A stretch of 64,000 bases of DNA, taken from assembly GCA_029531795.1 (NCBI GenBank), contig JAPEIS010000009.1:1922001-1986000 (forward strand), in the 5' to 3' direction. Shown here piece by piece: positions 22,155 to 34,529 of the stretch. The notes beneath the pieces were generated by a model. The model searched no databases and was not told the DNA's origin. It saw nothing but the letters and a program-made list of their open reading frames with translations. The position numbers and the translations under genes were made by a program. Position 1 is the first letter of the stretch; each line of letters begins with the position of its first letter. This DNA is from Sclerotinia nivalis (Eukaryota; Ascomycota; Leotiomycetes; Helotiales; Sclerotiniaceae).

Positions 22155-22720
22155 AGTTTGCGAGATGGAATGATGGAAAGAAACACACAGTGATGGAAAG
22201 AGTAATGAGAACCAAGACCTACCTCGAGTTGATCTACGCATATCAGAATGAAGATACCTAGGGACCGGCTATAGCGAAGGGAGGAGATCCACGGCGAGCA
22301 TCTTTTGTTCCTGTTATATTCCTGATGGAGAGGAATTTGGTGGCGGATGATTGTTTTACCCCTCATCTTGAGCGAAGAATACTTTGGTGTTGAGCACCAT
22401 GAGTAGTTGGAGAGATTTTGATTCTTTCATATAATTTATAATTCAGATTTGACAATTGGTCGATGATTTTAATTCCCCATATATTATTCCATAATTGATG
22501 TTTATTAATACAATGATTCTTGGTGGAGAGTCTTGAATTTCACATGAACGCTAAGCTAAGCTTTCACTGACAATGACGCTAGGACGCTAGACCCCAAGCC
22601 TAGCATTCGGGAGGAAAAGTTCAAAGCTTGAGGGGACCAAAAATTTTGACTCCTCATAATATTATCGCAATTCTCCAAACGAACCAATTCACCATCTACT
22701 ATTAATTTAGACCTTCCTTG
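22155..22720. other. Intergenic region between the small gene and TRM2
   Basis: This should contain the 3' UTR of the upstream gene and the TRM2 promoter. No extra gene is seen. A GACGCTAGGACGCTAG direct repeat occurs near 22573. Confidence 0.4.
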
Positions 22721-24637
22721 ATGTTGAAATTTAGAAATATTTCAACAGCATTTATCTCAAAACCTTTATTATACAAATTTACACCAATTCGTTCTTTCAA
22801 CTTCTTCGCAATGACTCCGTCAGCAGATCAAGGACCAGGTCACAAAAGAAAACAATTTCAAGGTGGTCGAGGTCCTAAGAGACAAAAGGTTTTCAAGCCA
22901 AAGCCAGTAAAGGAAGGATCATCTGAGGAAGTTTTAATAGCAGATGTGCGAGCATTGTTTGCGGCACAAAAGATTTCCAATGCTTCTCAAGCTCCAATCG
23001 GAAATGGAAATGTCGAATCTGCGAATGAGGAAACTGGAGCTGAACAACAAGAATCAACATCCGCTGAAATAGCGCCTGTTGTGGCAGATGCTACATCAGA
23101 AGTACCATTGCCGGAGCGTTTCTCAGAAATCGAGGTGAAGGTTGTGGAGATATCATCTACCGGAGACGGACTTGCGCTACACCCACCTACGAATAGAATA
23201 TACGTTGTACCATTCAGTGTACCAGGCGATATTGTAAAGGCAAAAGTCATTACACATTTCCCGCAAGAAAACTACTCTCTGGCAGATTTCATTTCTGTGG
23301 TTGAGCCATCCCCCCTTCGAGACGATAGTCGAGTAAATTGCAAATACTTCAGCAAATGTTCAGGATGCCAATTTCAGATGCTGGACTATCCGACTCAATT
23401 ACAACACAAGAAAACAATCGTTGAGAAGGCATACAAGAACTTCTCCCAACTTCCTCCCGAACTTGTACCAGCTATTCAAGATACGATTGGCAGTCCTTTA
23501 CAATATGAATATCGCACAAAACTTACACCACATTTTGATGGACCTCCAGGTTACAGGAGTAGAGTAAACAGGAGGAGCGATAACAAAGCTGCCTTTGAAA
23601 AAGTACCAGAAATTGGGTTTATGCAAAAAGGAAAAAGGGCGACCTTGGATATCGAGGATTGTCCAATAGGAACAGATGCAGTAAGGATGGGAATGAAGAT
23701 TGAGAGAAAAAGAGTCGCAGATGAACTTCACAAATACCAAAGAGGAGCCACGATTTTGTTACGAGAGAGCACGAAGAGAATCTACAAAGGCGATCCGGAA
23801 TATCAAGAAGATATGGAAACGCCGCCTAACACTATCAAAGTTACAACTCCAGAGTATACTGATTTGAAAACTTGTATCACGGATAATAAAGGGGAATCGA
23901 CAGAATACATTGATAGCTTTCTTTTCACTAGCATCGCAGGATCATTCTTTCAAAACAATAATTCCATTCTTCCCGTTTTCACACAGTACATTCGAGACCA
24001 TGCCTTACCACCTCCAGGATCCTACTCTCCAGACTTACCAAAGATTCAATATTTAATTGACGCCTACTCCGGATCCGGACTCTTCACCATCACTCTCTCA
24101 TCCCTGTTCAAATCCTCCACCGGAATCGACATTTCAGATGCCTCCATCATATCCGCACGTCGCAACGCCGAGTTAAATAAACTAGACGCATCACGTTGTA
24201 GTTTCATGGCAGCCGATGCACCAAAACTTTTCAAACAAGTCACATATCCTAAAGATGAGACGGTTGTCGTTATTGATCCTCCTAGAAAAGGATGTGATGA
24301 GAGTTTTTTGAGTCAATTGTTGAAATTTGGTCCGAGGAGAGTTGTGTATGTTAGTTGTAATGTACATACCCAAGCGAGGGATGTGGGGGTACTGGTTAAG
24401 GGGGCAGAGAATGGAGTTAGGTATGAGATTGAGAGTTTAAGGGGTTTCGATTTTTTTCCACAGACAGGTCATGTGGAGGGGGTGGCGGTGCTCAGTAGAG
24501 TTGATGGAGGTGGGGTTGGGGGTGGGGGTGGGGAAGTGAAGAGTGGAGATGAAGAGATGAGTGCTGTCAAGGAGGAATCGGTCAATGAAGCACCGGCTAA
24601 AGAGGAACCGGCTAAGGAAGAATCTAAGCAAGAATGA
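22721..24637 (+). CDS. TRM2: tRNA (uracil-54-C5)-methyltransferase Trm2
   Basis: A single exon of 638 residues. Trm2 makes the 5-methyluridine at position 54 of the tRNA T-loop from S-adenosylmethionine. A TRAM-type RNA-binding segment lies at about 130-190. The iron-sulfur-type cysteines CKYFSKCSGC (near 206) and a later IEDCPIG match the bacterial RumA/RlmD pattern. The methyl-donor loop is DAYSGSGLF, and the catalytic region carries DPPRKGCD (near 518) and the nucleophile motif VSCN (near 544), with FPQTGHVE after it. The first 30 residues (MLKFRNISTAF...RSFNFFA) are basic, hydroxylated and free of acidic residues, like a mitochondrial presequence. A second ATG at 22811 (MTPSADQG) follows directly. 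One gene could therefore serve both mitochondrial and cytosolic tRNA. The acidic, lysine-rich tail is probably disordered. Confidence 0.93.
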   Translation: MLKFRNISTAFISKPLLYKFTPIRSFNFFAMTPSADQGPGHKRKQFQGGRGPKRQKVFKPKPVKEGSSEEVLIADVRALFAAQKISNASQAPIGNGNVESANEETGAEQQESTSAEIAPVVADATSEVPLPERFSEIEVKVVEISSTGDGLALHPPTNRIYVVPFSVPGDIVKAKVITHFPQENYSLADFISVVEPSPLRDDSRVNCKYFSKCSGCQFQMLDYPTQLQHKKTIVEKAYKNFSQLPPELVPAIQDTIGSPLQYEYRTKLTPHFDGPPGYRSRVNRRSDNKAAFEKVPEIGFMQKGKRATLDIEDCPIGTDAVRMGMKIERKRVADELHKYQRGATILLRESTKRIYKGDPEYQEDMETPPNTIKVTTPEYTDLKTCITDNKGESTEYIDSFLFTSIAGSFFQNNNSILPVFTQYIRDHALPPPGSYSPDLPKIQYLIDAYSGSGLFTITLSSLFKSSTGIDISDASIISARRNAELNKLDASRCSFMAADAPKLFKQVTYPKDETVVVIDPPRKGCDESFLSQLLKFGPRRVVYVSCNVHTQARDVGVLVKGAENGVRYEIESLRGFDFFPQTGHVEGVAVLSRVDGGGVGGGGGEVKSGDEEMSAVKEESVNEAPAKEEPAKEESKQE

Positions 24638-24934
24638 CTCAAAGAACCAATGATGTAGAGTTGGTGGAATAAAAACTGGGTTAGCTAAGCCAGCTTTTCT
24701 CATTGGATGATAATATTTCAAATTGGTAGCCAATAAAAATATTATCAAAATAATCACAATTACTTATCTCAACCTCCGTCCCCAATTTTCGTTCCACCAT
24801 CATAAAGCCCCCGCATGTACTGTGGGAATTCCCCTCCAGCTCATGAAGTAGCATCTGATAGGAGGAATAATTCTTCTATTTAAAATAGCTTGCTTGCTTG
24901 CATTTCAAGTTTGATTTTGATTTCGGGTATTTGT

Positions 24935-25211
24935 GGGATGGTTGGATGGGTGGATGGGTGGATAGGTGGATGCTTGGGTTCTCAGATCGGGATTTTGGAG
25001 GATACTGGATCTTGATCTTGGTTTTGTGGAAGTATGGAGTAGGGAGTACATGTGATGGATGGATGGATGGATGGATGGATGTCGGGAGTTATCGTATCGG
25101 TAGATGTGGTGTGGGTGGGTTTTTGTGGGTGGCAGATTTGGTATGGAGGTGTGGATGTTGATGTGGGTATGGAGAAAATCGGAGAGGGGTGTTGGGGGTG
25201 GAGTTGGTGGG

Positions 25212-25240
<29 letters not shown>
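24935..25240 (+). repeat. Cluster of short tandem repeats
   Basis: It contains GGAT/GGGT units at 24935-24972, seven tandem GATG units at 25054-25081, and four GAGAGTT units at 25213-25240. Confidence 0.85.
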
Positions 25241-25242
<2 letters not shown>

Positions 25243-26450
25243 GTTTGTTGGAGCCTTGGAGGAAGTTGGAAGTTGGTAGTTGGAGTAGGGAATTTCGGGC
25301 CGGAAATTGAAACTTAACTTGGAATTTGCAATTTGGAAGTTATTGATACAGATAGATGATTTATATTGAGTTAGATTGATTTAAGTTGATTCGTGTTGGG
25401 GAAAAAGAAGATCATGAGAAGATTCTTGGGATCATTCATTGTTAATCTTGAATCTTGAAGTTTCTATCGGAAAGAAGATGGAAGAAGATAGATAGATAGG
25501 TGCACTTGGACGAAAGCTTATACTGGATGGAGTGAATAGACTGAATAGAGTAGATAGAGGAGAAGAAGATAGAGAGATTCTGCCTTTTATATGTCTGTTT
25601 GGGGTGGTGAGGGGTGGGAGGTATGAAGAGGTAAGAAAGAGGTGAAGGAAGATACTTGAGTAATTATATAATATACTAGTAATCCTGAATTTGTACTCTA
25701 GATTTTATAGAGAACACTCCATATATATATATATATCTTCCTAGAGTATCTTCGGTATAACACGTTGAACACCAAAACTCAAACCTAAATTTAAAATTCA
25801 AAATATAAATAAATAAAGCAGAAAATACTTCTACTAAAGAAATGATACAGCATCCATCCATCCCTTCATCCATTCATCAACCCTCAAACTCGTCAATGCC
25901 CTCAACCTAGCCCTTATACCCTAACCCCCTATCCTATCCTATCCTATCCGATCCGATCAGCTTCTCACACAATCGTGACCATCTATCATCCATGATTCAT
26001 ATTTAGCCTTTTTGAATCTTAGAAGTTAGAACTTCTTGCTGATCAAAAACTCTAATCTTAAGCCTCAAACTTCAAACCTAACCTCACCTCAAGCACGTGA
26101 AACATGGAATATGAAACATGAAACATATCCCCTCCAGCAAATATGTACATGTTAAACTTACTCGTATCTTCCCCTCGTCTCATTTCGTCTCGTTTCATCT
26201 CGTATCAATACATACATTCTACATCTTACCTACTGAGTATAGACTGCCTGTTAAACATCACACCGCACATTGCACACAGCATAAGTATAAGCAATGCAGA
26301 CATGCATGCACGTCTCCTATTCTCCCTTTTCCCCCTTTTCTCCTTCCTTTGCTTCCCGTCTACATCCCTCCCTCCATCCACACAACTAACCAACCAACCA
26401 CAAAACAAAACAAACCATACAAACAGAAAACCCTTAAGCTTCTCCACACT

Positions 26451-26474
26451 CCAGCTCCAGCTCCAGCTCCAGCA
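26451..26474 (+). repeat. CCAGCT hexamer microsatellite
   Basis: Four tandem CCAGCT units. Confidence 0.85.
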
Positions 26475-29400
26475 TCAGTATACATATTATATATAGACTC
26501 CCACAAACTCCCCAATAATCTCATATATATACTGCCGTATCAATAAGAGTACCAGTACCAGTACTCCTATAGCTAATTATAAACTCGTAGTACTTACTTA
26601 CTTACCTTACCTCGTACTCGCAGACTCGGGAAAAATACTTACCTGGTGAACCTGGTGATTCAAATGTATGCGCGGTGTATGCGGCGGTGCATGTGGATGG
26701 ATAGATGGAATGGCGAAAGGGAATCGGGAGTACTGTATGTAGTGTTGATTTGGATATTTTTGGGTGTGGTTGTGGGTGTGTGGTTTTGTTTAGTTTGATG
26801 ATTGGATTACTTGCAAGTGATAAATTGATTACTTGATTCTTGGATTTTTGGTGCTTTTGTGGTTACGGTGATGGTGTAGAGATGATATAGAGATGATGAT
26901 GATTACTAACCAATGATGATGATTTAATGAAAGAAGATTGGCCTTTTATATGGAAGTAAGGTAGAAGGAGACAGAAGGTTAGACATCGGGATTAGAAGAA
27001 GGCTACAAGATTTGCTTCTCCTTGAAAGTCAAAAATTATTATATCATATGAGCAGAGCATTGAAACTCCAAACATTCCAATCGCATCGCATACATCAAAG
27101 CTTTTTGGATAACCTTAGACATCAATGAAGAAATCTCATTACGGCTAAAGCTTTTCCCTTCAACTTAACCTGATACCAGAAACTATCTAATACCATTCAC
27201 CCTATCTAAGTATAAAAATCCCACCTCAACCACCTACCCACCATCACAAGGAAAATCAGAAAACAAAACTAAAAGGAAAAGAAAAAGAAAAGCCCCTCTT
27301 CTTGTGCGATATATCTCCATTTATTAATTCCCCTTCGGCAACTTTAGGAAGTTTCGGGGAAAATTCTGCATATTCACGTTCACGTTCATATACACATTCA
27401 TGTTATGTACGCACTATAAAGTAGAAGTACAAACAAACTCGGAGTTTACCCACATACCCACATACCTACCTGTAGTAAAAATATACACCCGTCGCTTATA
27501 ACTCCGTATATACATCATGTACTTATGTACCGGTATTACTCTATGTATATACTATAGTATGCACAGAAATAAAGTTAAAGCTAAACACTACATCGTACAT
27601 GGCCATCCATTCTGGAGCACAGTACAGTACAGCAACCAAGGTTAAAGTTACCTTATCTGGAATGAAGAATGAGTGAATAGTTCGCATCTTCTCATCTGTG
27701 ACATACCCGAGGATGTCTAGTCTCTATAGTTCTTAAGTACTCGGATGTAATGGCTTGGCTCGAGAGTATATATACATAGTGCATACATACACTGTACATA
27801 CACTGTACATATATACTCTGTACACTACATGAACAAACACGAACGCCGTCTTCAAATATGCAAAGAAGAAAAATTTTCTCGGGCAGGGTGCCGAATCCTA
27901 ACTTCTAAATCTCCAATGGTCAGCTTCGAGGGGGATGTGGAGATTAGATGGATAGTTCCTCTGTATGAGGGAGGGGTTGTTTGGATAATTTGTATACTCC
28001 GTACCAGTACAGCAGTTTGTGAAATGTTTGGTACTTGTACCCATCTATATGTACCCATCTGTATGCTCCGTATTGTGGAGTTGCGTGGGATGAAAGGATG
28101 AGGAGGGCTTCGAATTCCTCGTGATATTGTACATACATGTACTTAAAGTAAGTATACTCGAGTATGATATCGTGGATCAGAGTGGATATGTATGTATGTA
28201 TGTACTATGTAGGTCTGGGAGTGAATACAGTACGGTGGAGGTAATGTAACGTTATATAACGTAATGTACTGAATAAATAATCGTAGCTAGCTACGACATG
28301 ATACATGAGGGGTGGAGGGGCAATAACAACAACATACATCAACATCCACCGCAGAAAAACCTAAAATTCAAAAATTCTCCGTACACAAAATAGGGCGAAC
28401 TACACTCACAAGTGGGATGAACGCCAAAGGTTGAACAACATGTTGTGCAGTAGCATTTACAAAAAAGCTTGGGACTAGACTAGTCATGTAAGGATGCCCA
28501 GCGCTGCGGCTCAATTTTGCCCAGTCTACTTGTTTGCATGTTTTATTTTGTGTGAGTGACTTTTATGGAGTACTAGGTGTGGATATTGTTTTTTCTTGGT
28601 GGGGGGTTGTATGTGTGTATGTATGAAGGGAAGGGGAGGGAAGGGGAGGGTAGGTAAGATTTTTCATCTGAAAAGATTTCTAAAAACGTGAGGGGGGAGT
28701 GGGGGGGGGAATGAATATGCAAATGGATAAGAAATAAGAAAACAATAACAGAATTCTTTTTCAGAAACAAATTTAGGGATGTAGAGTCACTGGATGGAGT
28801 AGAGGGGTAAAAAATTGAGGGAAAACCAAAATTTATTTGTTATCATGCTACGACATATTACAATTACTTATTACATGTATGTATTAATAAAAACACCACA
28901 GGAACGAGATTTTCGAGTCCAAACTCAAACTCGACTCGACTTCTCCCGAAGAAATTAGAATAGAATGTTGTGAGATGTGGGTTAGGGTTTTGGGTGGAAA
29001 TAAGTGTGGTTGAGCTACATATAATTCATACAGAACGTCTATTGAGCTACAACATCACATACCTAACATAACATAACATATGCGGAAAAAAGTTTGCGTG
29101 GGTATTCGGCGAGTATTATTAAGATGATGAGATGTTTGATTTGAAATTACGGAGTAGAATTGCCTCAAACGTCTCAAATTTCAAAAACCCAACCTAGACA
29201 TTTAGACGTTGTGGTTTTGTGGTTTTGTGATCATTGATGTTGTGTATGTACGTGCTAAGGATTACTCGCCGACGAAGACTCAGTCCGACTCGAATTTCAT
29301 CTGTTGTGTTGTGTGATGTTGATGTGAGTCATTAAAATATTGTTGTCGTTGCGGTTTATTAAGTTTAGCCACCACATGGAATTTGTCAGTTTGATAGTGA

Positions 29401-32400
29401 GGTGTCATTTAGGTGAAGATGAAGATGAAGAAGTCACAAGAATAACGAACGTTGTGTTGGAGGATGAGTGACTGGTGATGGGTGATGAGATGAGATGACG
29501 ATAATTGTACGATGTGAATTTGCCTCACCTAGGCAATCATTATCATTATCCGGAGTGAAATATACGCTCCGGGATTGTGTGGCTAAAGGTTGAGTATCTT
29601 AGCTACTTTGATTCGAAGCTCGGAAACCTACAAATGTGATACTTACAATATAACAACGACTATTCGTAATACTAAGCGGCGATGCAACAGTGAAGTCGAA
29701 TATATGATAGGGCTTTAGATAAGATGAGATGAGATCCCAGCATTAGAACCAATCATTCAAGACACATATTCCTATATCATCTCAAAGCTTCCTATCATAT
29801 TGTAACGACTCATTCATCTGATACATATTAGAAATCACCTCTTATCCCCTCGAAACCTGCGTATGTAACCCCAAATTCTTACTCGGTATATCGGCGACGA
29901 ATAGGAAAAGTTGACATCTCAAATCAATTTCATATCACAAATATACGAATGATTGGAAAGAAAGAATCTAATCCCAAGATTTTCTTTCACCGTCTCTTAC
30001 ATCCATTCTCAACGCAACATCAACAACGTTACATTTAACAGTAGAAATCCTATTGGGGGTATTCTCTTACGAATCGTGTCGTTAGTAGTTAATTCTATGC
30101 GGGTTTGCTGATTGATGAAATTGATTGATGATTATAAATTTATCATTAATCTAATCTACTAGGCAGAACTTTAAAGGTGTGGTAAATATTACCTCCTATT
30201 TCTTCCAGCTCGATATGATTTGGTTCAGAGTAAAGGAATGTCTGGCTCGGAAAGGAGCAGAGGTATCCATCTTCGGAAGCATCTCGGTATCGTAATCAAG
30301 GTTTTGTTTCTCATTTCGAAAAGGATGAAAGAAGGAAGACCTGAGTTTTTATCGCGGGTTTCTTGCTCGTAGGGTTTCTTTATAAAATGTCTTGGTTTCA
30401 AAAGTAGGAAATTCATTCTAGAAGAAGTGGAGAATGTGGGTTGGTTTATGTTATCTTGACTGATAAATCCTTTTCCGTCCCTTATCCGTTTTCTTATCCA
30501 TTTTCTTATCCATTTCCTCATCCATTTCCTTATCCATTTCCTTTCCTTATCCCCTTATGTCTCGTTATCATTTCTATCCGTCATTGGCGCGGGAGATGAA
30601 TGATATTCACATCACCGGGGATTTAATTCTACGTACATATAATCTTCCCTCGGTGATGTGACATGAACTCGGGCTTTTTCTCTCTGGACTCAAGGAAAGG
30701 AATAATAAAAAGACTCGAGTCTTGAGATCAACATTATCACAAGATCTGGATTCATGTGGTTCGTTTTGTCTGGCCCCGCGATATACGGAGTAAATATGAT
30801 GATAATCATGGTATATTTCTTAAACGATTCTGAAACTGCATAACTCGAAGGATGCGGTCATATGTGTTGTTTTCTTTTTTATATTGCCAGCAGACCTTGA
30901 CGCATATCAAATCAAGCGTACAGTATACAGAGTATACATAAGTATTTACATAATATTTTTCATCCGACCGTTTTCTGGCTAATGTATGTAGGTATGGACC
31001 CTTAAAAAAAATCAAGAAACATATCACGAAACAAGAAAATCTAATCCCTTAAGTTATTCCCCGAAAAGCTTCCGACGAAGCAAAGGCAAAAACTTTTGAA
31101 AATCTAGATCTGTGTTATTGTTATCAAGAATACCGGTATTTCCATTGCACCGAATAAATCATGTTTTGCGATAATACGAGTCAGATTTGAATTTTGTTCA
31201 TAGTAAAAATAGCAAAAATAGCAAAAAAAGGTAAAAAGGTAAAAAGATGCTCGTCTCATTTTCGCACTCGTCAAAGCACATACCCGTAGGTTAACCGGTC
31301 GGACCGAACACCCTACGGTATCTAGCATATGAACAGACGAAACGACATGGGTTGAGACGGGAACCCGGATGATATATGGTTTTCGCCTTGACTTGAGATT
31401 CATGCTGAAGCGTAGATGATTAATCATCTCTTGAGTTATATTTTAAGGTCTTGACCTAAAGTCAGCTGAAGATGGATGTTCCGGTATCACGTCCAAGATT
31501 ATCGTCATATCTAAGACGCTGAAAATCCACGATTAACGAAAATGAGTAGTGATCGGTACATAGTCTGTCCTAACAATATCAAACTCAAAGTACTGAAAGC
31601 GAGAAGGCCGACGGATCGAAATGCAGATTCGAGAAATAAGGTTACAGGAATTAATACGAAATAGGGAATCTGTACGATAGCGACAGCGTTATGCAAGGTA
31701 GATCAATGAAAATAACAGAGCGGTGAAAGACGTTAAGAGTCCTTCCGATAGGTTTGTGCTCATTGGCGTTGGGATAGCTACGCTGAAATGCTTCACCGTC
31801 TTACTCTTTTAATATGACCGAATTGGAATCGATAATCTAGGCAAATATTTTACATTTTGTTTCCGGGGGGAGAATTGGGCGGTCAGATCCATTTTTCTAT
31901 TCTATTTGAATTTGTGAAGTGAAAAGAAAAGAAATGAAAGGCTTGTTCCGGTTGGGTTACAAATTAAGGTTAAAATTTATGGTTTAGATCATTCATACTA
32001 GATGAAAATGGAAATATTTCGTAACGAAGGGTACTTCTTAATAGCGAGAATGGTTGGTGGATATTTTGTATCCTCAACACAAAAAGTCCCGTTGAATACT
32101 ACCATTCTCACGACGATAACTACTTTTATAGTTTAGATTCATTTATGATAATAAAAAATAATAAAAATAAAGCGTCTAATTTATTACTCCGTGATTTTAG
32201 TTTAGGCTTTCTCGTTGCCCAAATCCACCGCCAAAAGTTCTAGTCCTCCGTCCTCCGTCCCCATCATCTTCATTTCATTTTTCCCTTGTCTTTTTTTACT
32301 TGAGCGCGTAGATGAAAATGTCCATGAACTGCCCCGTATTGCCCATCAAAAAGGCCCTTCCTCCTTCATATGCCCCGCGCACATGCTTCTTCTATCGAAA

Positions 32401-34022
32401 TTCTAGTTCGTGATCTGTAGCCCGTAGTCATAGTAATCAAATAATCTAGTACATCTGTACATCTGTACATCTGGTAAGGCGAACCGAACATGTATGCGCA
32501 TTTGCGCACCAACAAAAGCGGTAAAAATTATGGATAAAATGCTAGGGCTAATTCTAATCCCCCCATTGCATATTTCCCCCCCCGTCCCCCGTCGTCCCCC
32601 ATCTGCTTATCATGTTCATGAAAATAGTAAAGTGTCAGTGTCAGAGTCAATGAGTTCCAGCCCAGACGCGCCTCATTCACCTATCTTAGTTACCGCCTTG
32701 AAAGCTTCTTCCTTCTGACGGGGGGAATACATGGTACTATTCACCTAAACGGGTAATCTCCTAAACGGGTAATCTCCCTGTTCTTTGCGACGTATTTCTG
32801 CCTTCCGGAAGTACTAAAAAGCCATAGATCCATACACCGCGCGTGGGGAACTAGGTTTTACTTTTTTGGTGGAAGTTTGTTGTGAAAAAAAAAGTAAACA
32901 AGGATAGCAAGGATGACAAGGTTAACAAGGATGAGGAAGAAAACATGGCAGCCCACCGCTCTCCAATATGCACGTAAAAAATGTGTTCGTTCGCGACTCA
33001 GACCTACTTCCGGGGAGGGTCTATCATATATGATTCATTTCAAAAGCTCAAAGCTACTCTTTCCCGTTTGACCACCGACTTTTTTTATATTATGACGCTA
33101 CGCTGTACCATTCATTCGTACCTACATTTAAATTATTTATTGTTTCCTTGTCAGAGATCCCAACGCATGCACTACAACACAACGGAAAGAGCAAACCTAC
33201 CCAAGCTAAACTTTGCATACCTCTGTACACAACAAAAAAACAAAGCGGGATCAAACAATACAATATTTGATATTAATATAACAACGGGATTCTCGTTTCA
33301 TCCATCCTCATCATCGTTATCATTTTCGCATCCGGATTCCCCAAAAAAAGCTATATTACATCCTGATATCCGCCTCCCCCAGAAACAACTATTTTCAGGA
33401 TAATAACTACCTACTTACTCATTCTGACCTCATCAAATCTCATATCGTTACATCCATCCATCCATCTCAGTCATCATCCCTCGATTACTTTACATCATAT
33501 ACCAACGTTTCCAAGTCCCAAGGCTTATTTCTCCAGACCCCGAATTACTCCGGACTATATTTATATATAAGCGGAGTTTGACCAAATCTTCTTGTCATTC
33601 AAAAAAAACCTGGGGCTGAGTAAACTACCGAGTTGGCGATTCATTTTTACGCTTTGCCATTCATCCATCATCGCAGATCGACACGAAACTTTTCTGCAGG
33701 GCTGACGCAAGACTTATCGTTACACTTTCCAAAACACACTACGAACGCTATAACGCGAAACCGAGATTCCTTTGGTGCAAATTACGAACGGGTGATTCAT
33801 TCACTGCTTAGGCTTCCAAACTGACTCGGTTTGGGATTTCTGAGTAATCTTCCCGTGTGGAGTAGCTTGGTTATTAATACTTATATCTGGAGTCGACCCC
33901 GGATTTTTGAATCGATCAAACTTGAACTTATTTATCTTGTTGGTTTTGGAAACTACAAGCTATTCACATACATCGATATAACTTACATCTATTCAAACAC
34001 ATATACAATACAAACAGACAAA

Positions 34023-34529
34023 ATGTATTTCTCCTACACACCATCACCACCCTCAACAAGCTATAGCACCTCCTCCGCAATGGAGATCCCCTCCTCCTCT
34101 AGCTCACGTCCACAATCTCCATCGTGTGCTTTTCCTTCCTGGCCACGTCGTTCATCCATGAACTCCACCAACTCCATCGACGCTCAAACCCAAAACTATT
34201 CCTACACCTCCTCTGCCTTCTCCGACGAAGAACTCTCTTGTGGTCTTTATCCCTCCGTCTTCGAAGAAGAAGATTGTTCACCACTCGCCACACCAAATAT
34301 TCGTTCACCTTCTGGATCCATGTGCGAACCACAATATGTGGTTGTGGATAACGCAGCGCTTATGAGAGAGTTGATTGCGCAACATGCTGCCGAGAAGGCA
34401 AAGAAGAAGGAAAAGGCAGCGGCAGAGAAGAGCAAGAAGAGACATGGATCTAGCTCCCGAAAATCAAGACATAGCTCTGGTGCAAACTCGAGTAAACATA
34501 TGACACCCATTGCCGAGGTTGGTGAATGA
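34023..34529 (+). CDS. Small Ser-rich conserved fungal protein, function unknown
   Basis: A 168-residue frame begins with ATG at 34023, the first Met of the frame. Upstream codons belong to an open leader without a start. The N-terminal half is Ser/Pro/Thr-rich (MYFSYTPSPPSTSYSTSSA, then WPRRSSMNSTNSID). An acidic patch follows (SDEELSCGLYPSVFEEEDC). The second half has a short helical segment, PQYVVVDNAALMRELIAQHA, then a Lys/Ala/Glu run and a basic Ser/Arg tail ending in MTPIAEVGE. I recall similarly built small proteins in other Pezizomycotina (start FSYTPSP, end MTPIxExGE), but none with a known function. It has no signal peptide or membrane segment. It stands alone between two gene deserts of 9.4 and 7.9 kb, an arrangement often seen for genes with elaborate regulation. 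Confidence 0.7.
   Translation: MYFSYTPSPPSTSYSTSSAMEIPSSSSSRPQSPSCAFPSWPRRSSMNSTNSIDAQTQNYSYTSSAFSDEELSCGLYPSVFEEEDCSPLATPNIRSPSGSMCEPQYVVVDNAALMRELIAQHAAEKAKKKEKAAAEKSKKRHGSSSRKSRHSSGANSSKHMTPIAEVGE

Larger units (their letters stand above)
24638..34022. other. 9.4-kb gene desert
   Basis: No frame here looks like a real protein on either strand. Open frames such as 26118-26546 are low-complexity shadows of C-rich tracts. The stretch has many microsatellites, long blocks that are G-rich and C-poor on one strand followed by the opposite, and scattered TACGGAGTA words. The part near 33000-34022 is probably promoter and 5' leader of the gene at 34023. Long non-coding transcripts are possible but cannot be seen from sequence. 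Confidence 0.6.

Noticed and set aside
26118..26546. 142-codon plus-strand open frame
   Set aside because: It lies in a C-rich, G-poor tract with repeated CCAGCT and TACCAGTAC units. The protein is low complexity and overlapping frames on both strands are equally open.
28978..29000. GGTTAGGGTTTTGGG, telomere-like
   Set aside because: There is only a single TTAGGG unit with no tandem run, which is expected by chance.
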